From: Paraburkholderia oxyphila NBRC 105797
GTDB taxonomy: Bacteria > Pseudomonadota > Gammaproteobacteria > Burkholderiales > Burkholderiaceae
Assembly (NCBI RefSeq): GCF_000685075.1
Contig: NZ_BAYD01000028.1
Coordinates: 1 to 64,000, forward strand
Reading direction: 5' to 3'
DNA: 64,000 nt
Shown here: piece after piece, positions 1 to 8,504 of the stretch
Numbering within the stretch: the stretch's first letter is position 1
Layout: every line of letters starts with the position of its first letter
The notes under the pieces: generated by a model
What the model was told of the DNA's origin: nothing
Seen by the model: the letters and a program-made list of their open reading frames with translations, nothing else
The model's database searches: none
Made by a program: the position numbers and the translations under genes

Positions 1-779
1 CGAAGGTCGAACAATCGGTGCTCCTGGCGCAGCGCTGGATTCTGGCGCGCCTGCGCAACCAGCGGCTGTTCAGTCTCGAGGAAGCGAACCGCGCGATTGC
101 CGCACTGCTCGTCGAGCTGAACAACAAGCCATTCAAGAAGCTGCCTGGCTGCCGCCGCAGCGCCTTCGAGGAACTCGACCGTCCGGCGCTGAGCCTGCTG
201 CCCGAGCGGCCCTACCAGTACGCGCAATGGAAAGTTGCACGCGTCGGAATCGATTACCACGTTGAGATTGGCGGGCACTTCTACTCCGTACCGTACTGCC
301 ACGCGCGCGAGCAGGTCGATGTGCGCTACACAAAGACAACCGTAGAGGTCTTCCTGCGCGGCCAGCGCATTGCCGCTCATGCAAGAAGCGAGCGCCAAGG
401 TCATCACACCACAATTGCCGCCCACATGCCGCCGAACCATCGTGCGGCGACCACGGAATGGAACCCGCAACGGCTGGTCAACTGGGCCACCGACATCGGC
501 CCTCACACCGCGGCTGTCGTCGAACACCTACTCGCCGGGCGACAGCATCCGCAGCAGGCCTATCGCGCGTGCCTGGGCGTACTCCGTATGGGCAAGGACT
601 TCGGCCGCGTGCGGCTCGAAGCTGCCTGCCAGCGTGCCATCGATCTTAAGGCGCCGAACTACCGGTTCATTGCGTCGACGCTCAAGAACGGTCTCGAAAG
701 CAAGGCTGAAGTCCCTGCATCCCAGACCGAGCTTCCACTCGTGCACGCCAACGTGCGCGGACCCTCGTACTACCATTGA
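1..779 (+). CDS. istA: IS21-family transposase IstA, C-terminal part
   Basis: The frame is open from base 3 (KVEQSVLLAQRW...) with no start in the window, so the gene begins upstream and only about 259 residues are present. This part holds the end of the DDE integrase domain and the C-terminal region, including the SLEEANRAIAALL and YHVEIGGHFYSVPY segments typical of IstA. IstA catalyses strand transfer together with IstB. The stop is followed 15 bp later by istB, whose start has an AAGGAG ribosome site. Confidence 0.93.
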   Translation, partial: KVEQSVLLAQRWILARLRNQRLFSLEEANRAIAALLVELNNKPFKKLPGCRRSAFEELDRPALSLLPERPYQYAQWKVARVGIDYHVEIGGHFYSVPYCHAREQVDVRYTKTTVEVFLRGQRIAAHARSERQGHHTTIAAHMPPNHRAATTEWNPQRLVNWATDIGPHTAAVVEHLLAGRQHPQQAYRACLGVLRMGKDFGRVRLEAACQRAIDLKAPNYRFIASTLKNGLESKAEVPASQTELPLVHANVRGPSYYH

Positions 780-794
780 AAGGAGATCTATTGC

Positions 795-1553
795 ATGTTG
801 CATCATCCGACCGTCGACAAACTCCACGAACTGCATCTGTACGGCATGGCTGCCGCGCTGGCCGAACAGCAATCGCAGGGCAGTATCGAACAGCTCGGCT
901 TCGAAGAACGCCTCGGGCTGCTGGTCGAACGTGAAGCGAGCGAGAGGCTCTCGCGTGTCATCAGCGCGCGGCTGCGCCGTGCGAAGCTGCGCTTCCCGGA
1001 GGCGGCGCCTGAAGACATCGACTACCGCAGCGCGCGAGGTCTGGACCGTGCGTTGCTCGCACGTCTGCTTACCGGTGAATGGATACGGGAGAGGCAGAAC
1101 GTCATTCTCGTGGCACCGACCGGGCTGGGCAAGACATGGCTCGCGTGCGCGATGGCCAACCAGGCGTGCCGCCAGGGGTTCTCTGCAGCCTATCTGCGAA
1201 TGCCGAAGTTCAGCGAGGAAATGGCACTCGCGCACGGCCGCGGGCGTTACGCGAAGTTGCTTGCACAGTGGGCGCGCACCGACATCCTCGTGCTCGACGA
1301 TCTCGTCATGGCACCCATGTCCGAGCAGGCGCAGCGCGACTTGCTCGAACTGCTCGACGATCGGCACGGGACGCGCTCGACTATCGTCACCAGCCAGATC
1401 CCCGTTGAGAACTGGCACGGCGCCATCGGCGATCCAACGCTTGCCGACGCCATGCTCGACCGTCTCGTTCATAACGCGCATCGCGTGACGCTCGCCGGCG
1501 AATCGCTTCGCAAAAGCCGAAACAGTTTGACCAGCAAACAGGACCAGGAGTAA
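795..1553 (+). CDS. istB: IS21-family helper ATPase IstB
   Basis: A 252-aa AAA+ ATPase of the DnaC-like IstB family, which assembles on target DNA and stimulates IstA. The Walker A motif is APTGLGKT (near residue 110), where the family usually has GPxGxGKT, so the first glycine is replaced. Walker B is ILVLDDL near residue 165. The length is normal for the family, the reading frame is intact, and an AAAGGAG site precedes the ATG, so the helper looks functional. Confidence 0.95.
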   Translation: MLHHPTVDKLHELHLYGMAAALAEQQSQGSIEQLGFEERLGLLVEREASERLSRVISARLRRAKLRFPEAAPEDIDYRSARGLDRALLARLLTGEWIRERQNVILVAPTGLGKTWLACAMANQACRQGFSAAYLRMPKFSEEMALAHGRGRYAKLLAQWARTDILVLDDLVMAPMSEQAQRDLLELLDDRHGTRSTIVTSQIPVENWHGAIGDPTLADAMLDRLVHNAHRVTLAGESLRKSRNSLTSKQDQE

Positions 1554-1597
1554 AAGACAACAGCCCCGCGTCGTCACGTCCACGTCGCTCGCAACGA

Positions 1598-1678
1598 CGT
1601 GGAACTGCCGCTCGGTTTAGCGTGGAATGCACGCTCGCTTTACCGTGGAATGGCTGCTCGAATTGCGTGGAATACGCA
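1598..1678. repeat. Terminal repeat array of the IS21-family element
   Basis: Four copies of a motif starting CGTGGAA(T/C) occur at 1598, 1621, 1644 and 1666, spaced 22-23 bp. In the first three the motif is followed by (G/C)CTCG about 12 bases later. Such tandem end repeats are transposase binding sites in IS21-type elements. The last copy runs to the dnaK junction. Confidence 0.85.
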
Positions 1679-3297
1679 CCCTGATTGCGCGCCTCGGCCA
1701 GTTCTCGTAGTCGGTGGTCCTCCGCGGCATGCGATTCGGCGTCTCTCACCATCTGTTCAACCTCTCTTTCAGACAGACCCGAGTTAGCCTTGATGGTGAT
1801 CCGGTTTTCCTTGCCGGTCGCCTTGTCTTTGGCCGACACATGCAGGATTCCATTCGCATCGATGTCGAACATCACCTCGATCTGCGGCATGCCGCGCGGT
1901 AGGGGAGGAATGCCCTCCAGTTTGAACTCGCCGAGCAGCTTGTTGCCGGTTGCCATCTCGCGCTCTCCCTGATAAATCTTGACGGTGACCGTCGGCTGAT
2001 TGTCATCGGCGGTGGAGAAAACCTCCGAGAACCGTGTCGGAATGGTCGTGTTCTTGTCGATCATCTTTGTCATCACACCGCCGAGCGTCTCGATGCCAAG
2101 CGATAGCGGAGTCACGTCAAGCAACAGCACGTCCCTTCGGTCGCCGGACAGCACCGCCCCCTGGATCGCCGCGCCCACGGCGACCGCTTCGTCCGGGTTG
2201 ACGTCCTTCCGGGGTTCACGCCTGAAGAACGCCCTGACCTTGTCCTGCACCTTAGGCATGCGCGTCATCCCGCCCACGAGGATCACGTCGTCGATCCTGT
2301 CGGTGGACAACCCCGCATCCTTGATCGCGATGCGGCAAGGTTCCATCGTGCGCTCAATGAGATCTTCGACGAGCGCTTCGAGCCTGGCCCGGGTGAGCTT
2401 CAGACTCAAGTGCTTCGGACCCGATGCGTCTGCCGTGATGTAGGGCAAATTGATCTCGGTCTGCTGGCTCGACGACAGCTCGATCTTCGCCTTTTCGGCC
2501 GCTTCCTTCAGGCGTTGCAGCGCGAGCACGTCCTTTGACAGGTCGACGCCTTGCTCCTTCCTGAACTCGCTGACAAGGTAGTCGATGATGCGCTGGTCGA
2601 AATCTTCGCCGCCGAGGAAGGTGTCCCCGTTCGTCGACAGCACTTCGAACTGTCTGTCGCCGTGGACGTCGGCGATTTCGATGATCGAGATGTCGAACGT
2701 GCCGCCGCCCAGGTCGAACACGGCGATCTTGCGGTCGCCCTTTTCGGCCTTGTCGAGACCGAACGCGAGCGCGGCTGCGGTCGGCTCGTTGATGATCCGC
2801 TTGACCTCCAGACCCGCGATGTGGCCGGCGTCCTTCGTTGCCTGACGCTGGCTGTCGTTGAAGTACGCGGGCACCGTGATCACCGCTTCGGTGACCGGCT
2901 CGCCGAGGTAGTCTTCAGCGGTCATCTTCATCTTGCGCAGGACTTCGGCCGAAACCTGCGACGGTGCGAGGTTCTGACCGTGCGCTTGAACCCACGCGTC
3001 GCCGTTATCGTGCTTGACGATCCTGTACGGCATCAGGCCGATATCCTTCTGCGCTTCCTTCTCATCGAAGCGGCGGCCGATCAGGCGCTTCACCGCGAAC
3101 AGCGTATTGCTGGGATTGGTGACAGCCTGACGCCTGGCAGGCGCACCGACGAGTATCTGATCCTCGTCAAGATACGCGACGACTGACGGCGTCGTACGGG
3201 CACCCTCCGAGTTTTCAATCACCTTGACCTGCTTGCCTTCCATCAGCGCTACGCACGAATTCGTGGTGCCGAGGTCGATGCCGATGATCTTGCCCAT
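1679..3297 (-). pseudogene. dnaK: Second-copy DnaK (Hsp70), 3' end cut off by IS21
   Basis: About 539 residues of Hsp70 are intact from ATG at 3297. They include the phosphate-binding motif IDLGTTNS (7-14), DLGGGTFD (195-202), the LVGGMTRMP motif and much of the substrate-binding domain. DnaK is normally about 640 residues; here the native sequence stops after ARNQG at the IS end and the frame then runs on through IS DNA to a stop at 1387. The helical lid is therefore missing. The ATPase and beta-sandwich domains might still be made, but I class it as inactivated. It follows the broken groEL fragment by 27 bp and is probably the last gene of the leftward heat-shock operon. Confidence 0.92.
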
Positions 3298-3323
3298 GAT
3301 GTCATTCCAGGTGCTCAAGGGTT

Positions 3324-3875
3324 TCAGTGCGTCGCCAGCGCATCCGGACACGCCCTGCCGTCGTGCATACGTGCTGTGGCGGCACCGTCCTTGCTGACTT
3401 TATCCATTGCGTCCGCAATGATCCTGCCGATCTCCTCGTCCGCATTGGCGGAGATCGTGCCGACCTGCGGGATCTCGCGGCTAGTCGTGACCGCAAGGGA
3501 AAGCTTCCTGAGTTCCTCGACGATCGCGGCAGTCGCCAGGTCGATGCCACGCTTGAGGTCCATCGGGTTCAGGCCCGAGGCGACATACTCCATGCCTTCC
3601 CGCACGATGGCCTGAGCAGTGGCGGTGGTCGCGCCGTCACCTGCGATGTCCGAGGTTTTGACGGCAACCTGCCTGACCATCTGCGCGCACATGTTCTCCA
3701 GCCTGTCGCGCAATTCGCCGTCCTTCGTGACCGTCGGTGCGCCGTACGATCGCTCGAGCACCACATTGCGTCCCCTGGGGCCGAGCTTGACCTTCACCGC
3801 ATCGGCCAGGATGTTGACGCCCGTGAGAATCTGCCGGCGGGCGAGTTCATGGAACCTGACATCTTTGGCAGATGC
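3324..3875 (-). pseudogene. groEL: GroEL (Cpn60) N-terminal fragment, degraded
   Basis: The frame from 3875 downwards encodes a GroEL-like N-terminus (AKDVRFHELARRQILTGVN..., then LGPRGRNVVLERSYGAPTVTKDG). It continues through AGDGATTATAQAIV to about GroEL residue 170 and then leaves homology at KVSKDGAATARMHDG before a stop. Compared with the complete GroEL at 12955-14577 it lacks about seven residues after TKDG and two in the TATVLAQ motif. No start codon lies at its N-terminus in frame. A GroEL of this size cannot form a ring, so it is a remnant; it lies between the S30AE-sigma gene and dnaK. Confidence 0.85.
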
Positions 3876-3940
3876 GCCTCGTCGAGCATGTTGTCGATGT
3901 CATCGGCGCGATCTCGCGTCGATCTCGTCGCGGGTTTCAT
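3794..3940 (-). CDS. Short ORF with strong ribosome site overlapping groEL remnant
   Basis: A 48-codon ORF starts at ATG 3940 with GGAGG seven bases upstream. Its stop overlaps a GTG in the groEL frame (GTGA at 3794-3797). It reads MKPATRSTRDRADDIDNMLDEA... and then runs out of frame through groEL DNA. The good start suggests it is the surviving beginning of another gene, or the original groEL-like start thrown out of frame. Coupled re-initiation at the GTG could still express the groEL fragment. Function unknown; low confidence that the peptide matters. Confidence 0.3.
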   Translation of the reverse strand: MKPATRSTRDRADDIDNMLDEAHLPKMSGSMNSPAGRFSRASTSWPMR

Positions 3941-4014
3941 CGTTGGCCTCCGTCGTCACGCGGGAAATTGCAGTCTTCCCGCGATCAACCATGAACTGGC
4001 CGCGCCTGCGTTGT

Positions 4015-5130
4015 TTATGGGCCATCGCGTCGCGTCGCCTCGTCAAAATCCCTGGAAAGCCCGAACGCCGGCGGCAGCGTCCCCGGCACGACGTAACCCG
4101 CAGGCTCGACCGACGGCTCGGGTGTCAGTCTCAGGTCAGCGAGTCTGGCCCTGAGGAACGCGTCGGCGTGCGCAAGCCGGTCCTCAAGTTCCGGCTCGGT
4201 AATGCCCAGAACCTGCGCTGCGGCATCCGCAGGCTGCGCTTCGAGGCGGCAGAGCGTGACGGCTCGTCGCCAGGGTTCCGGCAGCTCCGCAAGCAGCGTT
4301 GACACCAGCTCGCGAAGCTCCCGGGTCATGACCGCATCCTCCGGCGAACCGTCCGGTGCCGGCACCACGTCCTCGAGGCGCAGGACTTCGTCGGGCTGCC
4401 AGTACTCGAACAGAAGCTCGTCGTCTTCGTGTGGCTCGTGCAGCTGGACGGGCAGCCTGCCTTCGAGTGAAATGCACCGTCCTTCCTCGCTCTGTCGCTG
4501 CGCCACTTCGTCGGCAAGCCGTTCAAGCGCGATCTGATAGAGCCATTGCAACGGTTCGAGCCGGCGCGGGCGCTCTGCCTGTCGCTCGCAGGCACGGGCC
4601 AGGGCCTCGTCGACGATGTCGTCGACCGTCGGGTCGCCTGCGGCTAGATCGCCCCGCGCCTGGAGATACGCGATTTCCCGCTGTACAAAGCGCTGGAGCG
4701 GTGCAAGCAGCGGACGCACGCACTCGCCGAACAACGCGGATCCGGCATCCGTCTGCCCTGCCAATGCGGCCTTGAGCTGCCGCAACCCGGCGCGCCGTTC
4801 CTTGCGACGCCACGCATCTTCGTGACGCAGATGTGCCACGTGTCTTTCCAGCTGCCGCTCCAGTTCGGCCATGGAGAGTTCGATCGCCGCCCCGGGCTCC
4901 GGCGAATCGTTCCCGCAGGCGAATGTTCCCCCTGGCAGCACCAGCTGGAGCCGGACGCGGTAGACACTGCGATGCCGGCTTCTTTCCACTGTCGCATGCA
5001 GCCGGACCAGTCCGGTCGGAAAATGCGACAGATGCGGCTTCAGGCGCCGTTCCGTGAGCCGGCCAATCAGGTCTTCCAGCTCCGGCCGGGAGAGCTTCGC
5101 AACGTGGCGGTAACTGATCGACGTTTTCAT
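4015..5130 (-). CDS. S30AE (HPF/RaiA-like) domain fused to a sigma-70-like module
   Basis: A 371-aa protein; I chose ATG 5130 because homology starts there (MKTSISYRHVAKLS) and an AGG-rich site precedes it, although an open frame extends to 5298. Residues 1-110 resemble hibernation-promoting factors, which bind the 30S decoding centre and stall ribosomes, including the basic LERQLERHVAHLRHE end. Residues about 145-215 resemble sigma region 2, and 271-333 a region 4 helix-turn-helix (LLAELPEPWRRAVTLCRLE, then AAQVLGITEPELEDRL). The fusion could link translation shutdown to transcription, but that is inference. It lies in the leftward heat-shock operon, between a membrane protein and the groEL fragment. 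Confidence 0.8.
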   Translation of the reverse strand: MKTSISYRHVAKLSRPELEDLIGRLTERRLKPHLSHFPTGLVRLHATVERSRHRSVYRVRLQLVLPGGTFACGNDSPEPGAAIELSMAELERQLERHVAHLRHEDAWRRKERRAGLRQLKAALAGQTDAGSALFGECVRPLLAPLQRFVQREIAYLQARGDLAAGDPTVDDIVDEALARACERQAERPRRLEPLQWLYQIALERLADEVAQRQSEEGRCISLEGRLPVQLHEPHEDDELLFEYWQPDEVLRLEDVVPAPDGSPEDAVMTRELRELVSTLLAELPEPWRRAVTLCRLEAQPADAAAQVLGITEPELEDRLAHADAFLRARLADLRLTPEPSVEPAGYVVPGTLPPAFGLSRDFDEATRRDGP

Positions 5131-5313
5131 CTCAAACCTGCGCATGTCCGGGCGCGCCTCGATGGCGAACGACGCTGAGCCAGTCGGGACCGGGCGCCAC
5201 GCCATGCGGGGCGGATAGCCACGCACCAACATCGACGCTGACGACCCGGCACTCCGGCAGCGAAGCCGCGCGTTGCCGGCCGTCTCCTCGCGACGCAACG
5301 CCGTGCGAACGTC

Positions 5314-5841
5314 TCATTCACTCGTGCCCTCCGTGCCACTGGCGTCCGATTCCTTTCTCTCCAGGCTCAGGTAGGTGGCAGCCGCCACCAGCCCGAACAC
5401 GATGTGATTGAGGAAACTCACCCAGCCTCGTGCGTCGGCAAACCACGGGAACCATTGCGTCATGCCATAAAAGTTGATCACGTACAGCAGCACGCCGAAT
5501 ACGGCACCTACCAGCGAGGCCAATCCGACACTGGAATCCAGGCTGAACGGCGCCATGATCACCGCCAGGATGACCGCGAAGAGGATCGACAGCACGACGT
5601 GCGTGACCAGCGCGACCAGCATGACGCCCGTCGCAAACGTAGCGGGTTGTGCGAGCACGTCGCGGCCCATCAGGATGGCCGCGACCATGCGCGGCGCTGC
5701 CCATACGCTTTGTCCCATCACCCGCATGCCAAAGAGTTCGATCACCAGGAAAACGGCGCCCGCCACGCATCCGCCGATGACTGCAGCGGGCCACTCAGGC
5801 ATGCGGCGAACGAAATGATGCGAATGCATGTGAAGTTCCAT
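5314..5841 (-). CDS. Four-helix integral membrane protein, function unknown
   Basis: A 175-aa protein from ATG 5841, which sits five bases after GAGGAGG; an ATG directly before it (5844) is too close to that site. The N-terminus is histidine-rich (MELHMHSHHF). At least four hydrophobic segments follow: the first near AAVIGGCVAGAVFLVIELFG, then two in the middle, and a last one near HIVFGLVAAATYLSL. No catalytic motif is visible. Its place between two other small heat-shock-operon genes suggests a role in envelope stress, which is inference. Confidence 0.75.
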   Translation of the reverse strand: MELHMHSHHFVRRMPEWPAAVIGGCVAGAVFLVIELFGMRVMGQSVWAAPRMVAAILMGRDVLAQPATFATGVMLVALVTHVVLSILFAVILAVIMAPFSLDSSVGLASLVGAVFGVLLYVINFYGMTQWFPWFADARGWVSFLNHIVFGLVAAATYLSLERKESDASGTEGTSE

Positions 5842-5872
5842 CATGACCTCCTCGGGACCTGCAAGGCTTTCC

Positions 5873-6181
5873 TCACCGGCGCCACCGCCAGACCGCCTCC
5901 GTGACATCCGGCGGCGTTCTGCGAAACGGTCGACGGTCCACAAGCCGCACGGCGTACTCCAGTGCTTCCGATTCCGCCTCCTCGCGACTGGGCCAGCGCC
6001 GGCAGAGCCGTGGCAGGTGCCAGTTCACGAAAACCTCGCCATCTCTCACGACCTGAACAAATACAAGGTATCCGTTCACCGCGGTTCGTTCCGGGCATAC
6101 CACCGTGCGTACGTGCCTCACGACCAGGGTGTGCATACGGATCTCCAGGCCGTTGCGCATCTCGACTCTCACCCGTTTCAT
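5873..6181 (-). CDS. Small uncharacterised protein, paralogue of the 16945 gene
   Basis: A 102-aa protein; ATG 6181 has a strong GGGGAGGG site eight bases upstream, better than the first in-frame ATG at 6217. The central segment NWHLPRLCRRWPSREEA...EALEYAVRLVDR matches DWHLPRYAQHWASVDEA...ETVEYAIRTINAG in the 93-aa protein at 16945-17226. The two are paralogues that both sit beside heat-shock genes. A third, more distant member may be at 17869. Function unknown; the fold looks small and mixed alpha/beta. Confidence 0.75.
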   Translation of the reverse strand: MKRVRVEMRNGLEIRMHTLVVRHVRTVVCPERTAVNGYLVFVQVVRDGEVFVNWHLPRLCRRWPSREEAESEALEYAVRLVDRRPFRRTPPDVTEAVWRWRR

Positions 6182-6347
6182 TGGTTCCCTCCCCTCGCGC
6201 GTGCGCCGGTATCGCACCGTGCGTGCGGTGCTTCTGCGAAAACCGCTCCGAACGAGGTGCTCGTCGCTTCATGGAACCGGGGCCGGCGTACGGCACGATC
6301 GACGGCATACCGTCGTCGCGGGCGGTGCCCGCAGGGCAACCGCGCTG

Positions 6348-6530
6348 CTAACGGCGGTGCAGGTGCGACGTGAGCTGGCAAAACGCCTGCCACACGGCGG
6401 CGATGCAGGCCGGCAGCGTGCGCAGAGCACGCTGCGCGACCGGCCGGAAAACGCCGGACAGGGCGACGATCGTACGGTGGGGGCGCTCGAACAACGTAGT
6501 CGAAGCCGGGCGGAGATGAAGGCAGCTCAT
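6348..6530 (-). CDS. Small protein heading the leftward heat-shock operon
   Basis: A 60-aa ORF with ATG at 6530 and an AAGGAG site seven bases upstream. It is rich in arginine, leucine and alanine and ends LTSHLHRR; no family is recognised. It is supported mainly by context: it lies immediately downstream of a sigma-32-like promoter and of the same conserved leader that precedes two Hsp20 genes. Confidence 0.55.
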   Translation of the reverse strand: MSCLHLRPASTTLFERPHRTIVALSGVFRPVAQRALRTLPACIAAVWQAFCQLTSHLHRR

Positions 6531-6664
6531 CGTCTTCTCCTTCGACGCAGCAAGGAAGAGAACGGGCTTGCGCGCTCCAGTTCGCCTGCCATGCTGCGGG
6601 GCAAACAAATCGAAACACGCAGCATGCAACCGAACCATCACCGGGCACACTGCCTGAACTGAAT
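6531..6664 (-). ncRNA. Conserved heat-shock 5' leader, copy A
   Basis: The minus-strand leader shares blocks with the leaders at 9941-10073 and 15842-15978: TTCAGGCAG, then CTGCGTGTTTCGATTTG, then GGCAGGCGAACTGGAGCGCG, then CCCGTTC, followed by the ribosome site. Here the middle block is flanked by a perfect 8-bp inverted repeat, ATGCTGCG and CGCAGCAT (6618-6625 and 6591-6598). Conservation of sequence and stem in three untranslated regions suggests a regulatory RNA, perhaps a thermosensor; this is inference. Confidence 0.65.
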
Positions 6665-6696
6665 ATAAGTTAGTTTCACTGATGAAAATTTTCAAG
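6665..6696 (-). promoter_or_regulatory. Sigma-32-like heat-shock promoter for the leftward operon
   Basis: On the minus strand CTTGAAA (6690-6696) matches the sigma-32 -35 consensus. It is followed after about 16 bases by CTAACTTAT, a weaker match to the CCCCATNT -10. The spacing and position just before the conserved leader match the two Hsp20 promoters. Confidence 0.65.
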
Positions 6697-6742
6697 GGGT
6701 GCGATGGACCCCGCCAAACTGGCCTGGCGAGCCGGTACCCAG

Positions 6743-7246
6743 TTATCCGCGGGCGGAAAACGGGCGTTGCCTGTGCGGATCCGATCGCGTCAGGATATCC
6801 GGCCGTGCCTCAAGGTGAACACCATCTTTTACGGTGGCGAGCAGTAGCACCGCCTTGATGAGGCAGTCGTCCCACTGTACCGGCCCCGGCGCCGACGGCG
6901 CCATCGCCGTATGAACAGGGATCGGGATGTGTGCCAGCGCTGGGTGCGCCCGGATCTGGCGGCCGAGTTCCCCGTCCCCCATCAGCGGCATCATTCAGTC
7001 CGTTATGATCAAATCTGGCTGCTGGCGCAGGGCGTGCTCGAGCGCCTCCCCGACGTTGTGTGAGCAGCATACGCCATACCCTTCGGCGGTGAGCATGAGG
7101 CAGTACGCATCGAGCAGATCAGGCTGGTCGTCGACAAGCAGGAAGAACACATTTTGCGACACGGGGAGCAAATAGCGTTCCGGATCGCCTTCTGGATCAA
7201 TGCTGGCCCACAGGAGGTGCGAGGGAACGATAATGTCTCCTCGCAT
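6743..7246 (-). pseudogene. Response-regulator receiver protein with in-frame stop
   Basis: Two collinear frames encode one CheY-like receiver: FFLLVDDQPDLLDAY...QPDLIITD, a TGA at 6995-6997, then MMPLMGDGELGRQIRAHP. In relatives the phosphorylated Asp is followed by Trp (TDWMMP), so TGG to TGA is a simple explanation. The C-terminal part keeps a Lys-like motif (CLIKAV). The N-terminal start is unclear and the longest frame overlaps the divergent kinase gene. It is probably the lost partner of the kinase at 7233. Confidence 0.75.
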
Positions 7247-8504
7247 GCACGTCTTTCACAACGGTGTCACGCAATGGGTACGGATCATGACCGCTTCTCA
7301 TATGGGAAATCTGCACTCCCTCGCCCGATTTCTCCGGCGGGAACAGGCGCGCCTGACGGAAAGATGGATGCAGGCCGTCGCTGCAGATGCCGACCTCGTT
7401 GAGGCCGACCGGCTGACCTGGGAGCAACTGGCCGATCATCTGCCCGCCATCCTCGACGGCATCTGCACTGCGCTCGAAGCGCAGGATCTCCAACCGGTCG
7501 AGCGGGCCATTGAACGCAATGCGAGGCAACACGGGAACGTGCGCTGGCAGCAGGGTTACCGTATCGATGAACTCGTGCGTGAACTTGAGCTGTTCCGGCA
7601 GGAAATGGACGACGCCGTCCGGGCCTTCGCGGAGTCCGACGGCGCGTTCACCCGCGACCAGGAATCCCGTGCCCGGCGCCTGATTGACGAGGCGCTCAGT
7701 TTTGTCACCCTGACATCGATCCGCGAGGTCATCGGCGAGCGTGATCGGACCATCGCGGCATACACAAGCCAGCTGGAGCGCGCCAACCAGGAGCTGCGGG
7801 AGCAGCAACACGAGGTCAGTGAGCTGCACCGCTCGCGCATGCAGATCACGCGCAGCCTCGTGCACGACCTGCGCAACTTTCTGAACGCCTTTTCGATCGA
7901 CCTGCAACTGATTGCGCGCGTTCCAGCCAGGGCCGAGGCCGGACTTGCACTCGCGACCCGGCAGGCAGAAGACATGAAGCAGCTGGTCGACGAGATGGTG
8001 GAATACTCGGTTGTCGTCGGTGACAGCGGCCAGATCTGCATTGAGCCGGTTGATCTGCCCATGCTGTTTGACGAACTGGTCACGGCCGCCCGGCCAGCGC
8101 TCGAAGCGAAGGGCCTGCGCCTGTCTGCCTCTCTTGATGCCGGACTGGTCCGCGTGCAGTCGAGCCGCATCAGGCTCAAGCAGGTTGCACTGAACCTGCT
8201 GTCGAATGCGACGAAATATACCCGCGAGGGGGAAGTCGAACTGGTCATCGCGAGATGCGGTGACGACCGGTGGTCCATGCGCGTGGCCGATACCGGTGTC
8301 GGCATTGCGCCGTCAGACACGGAGCGAGTGTTCAGGGAGTTCGAGCGCGTCGCCGGCGACGACATCCCGGGCGCCGGTCTGGGTCTGGCGATTGTCAGGG
8401 AGCTGTGCCGCGCACTCGAGGGCGAGATCCACTTCGAGTCCCGCGAGGGGCAAGGCACGACCTTCGAAATCCGCTTTCCTGTCGACCTGAAGCCACAAGG
8501 CTGA
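7233..8504 (+). CDS. Cytoplasmic sensor histidine kinase with RsbRD-like N-terminus
   Basis: About 423 aa; the start is uncertain (ATG 7233 has GAGGGA upstream; ATG 7288 and 7303 are alternatives). No membrane segment is seen. The N-terminal ~150 residues resemble the four-helix RsbRD-type sensory domain. A coiled-coil linker leads to the phosphoacceptor box LVHDLRNFLNAF (His about residue 211). The ATPase domain has the N box LNLLSNATKYT, the G1 box VADTGVGIAP and the G2 box GAGLGLAIV. It should autophosphorylate in response to an internal signal. The divergent receiver gene beside it is broken, so its partner is unknown. Confidence 0.88.
   Translation: MSPRMHVFHNGVTQWVRIMTASHMGNLHSLARFLRREQARLTERWMQAVAADADLVEADRLTWEQLADHLPAILDGICTALEAQDLQPVERAIERNARQHGNVRWQQGYRIDELVRELELFRQEMDDAVRAFAESDGAFTRDQESRARRLIDEALSFVTLTSIREVIGERDRTIAAYTSQLERANQELREQQHEVSELHRSRMQITRSLVHDLRNFLNAFSIDLQLIARVPARAEAGLALATRQAEDMKQLVDEMVEYSVVVGDSGQICIEPVDLPMLFDELVTAARPALEAKGLRLSASLDAGLVRVQSSRIRLKQVALNLLSNATKYTREGEVELVIARCGDDRWSMRVADTGVGIAPSDTERVFREFERVAGDDIPGAGLGLAIVRELCRALEGEIHFESREGQGTTFEIRFPVDLKPQG

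Larger units (their letters stand above)
1..1678 (+). mobile_element. IS21-family insertion sequence, right part
   Basis: The element carries istA (left end outside the window) and istB in the usual order. Its right end shows the multiple terminal repeats typical of IS21 elements: a CGTGGAA-based motif begins at 1598, 1621, 1644 and 1666, about 23 bp apart. Read on the minus strand the end starts TGCGTATTCCACG, fitting the TG...CA termini of the family, so I place the boundary at 1678. The flanking sequence is the interior of a dnaK gene on the minus strand, which the element interrupts. Confidence 0.9.

Noticed and set aside
6995..6997. TGA in the receiver gene read as selenocysteine
   Set aside because: The position normally holds Trp, no SECIS-like hairpin is evident, and a nonsense mutation is simpler.
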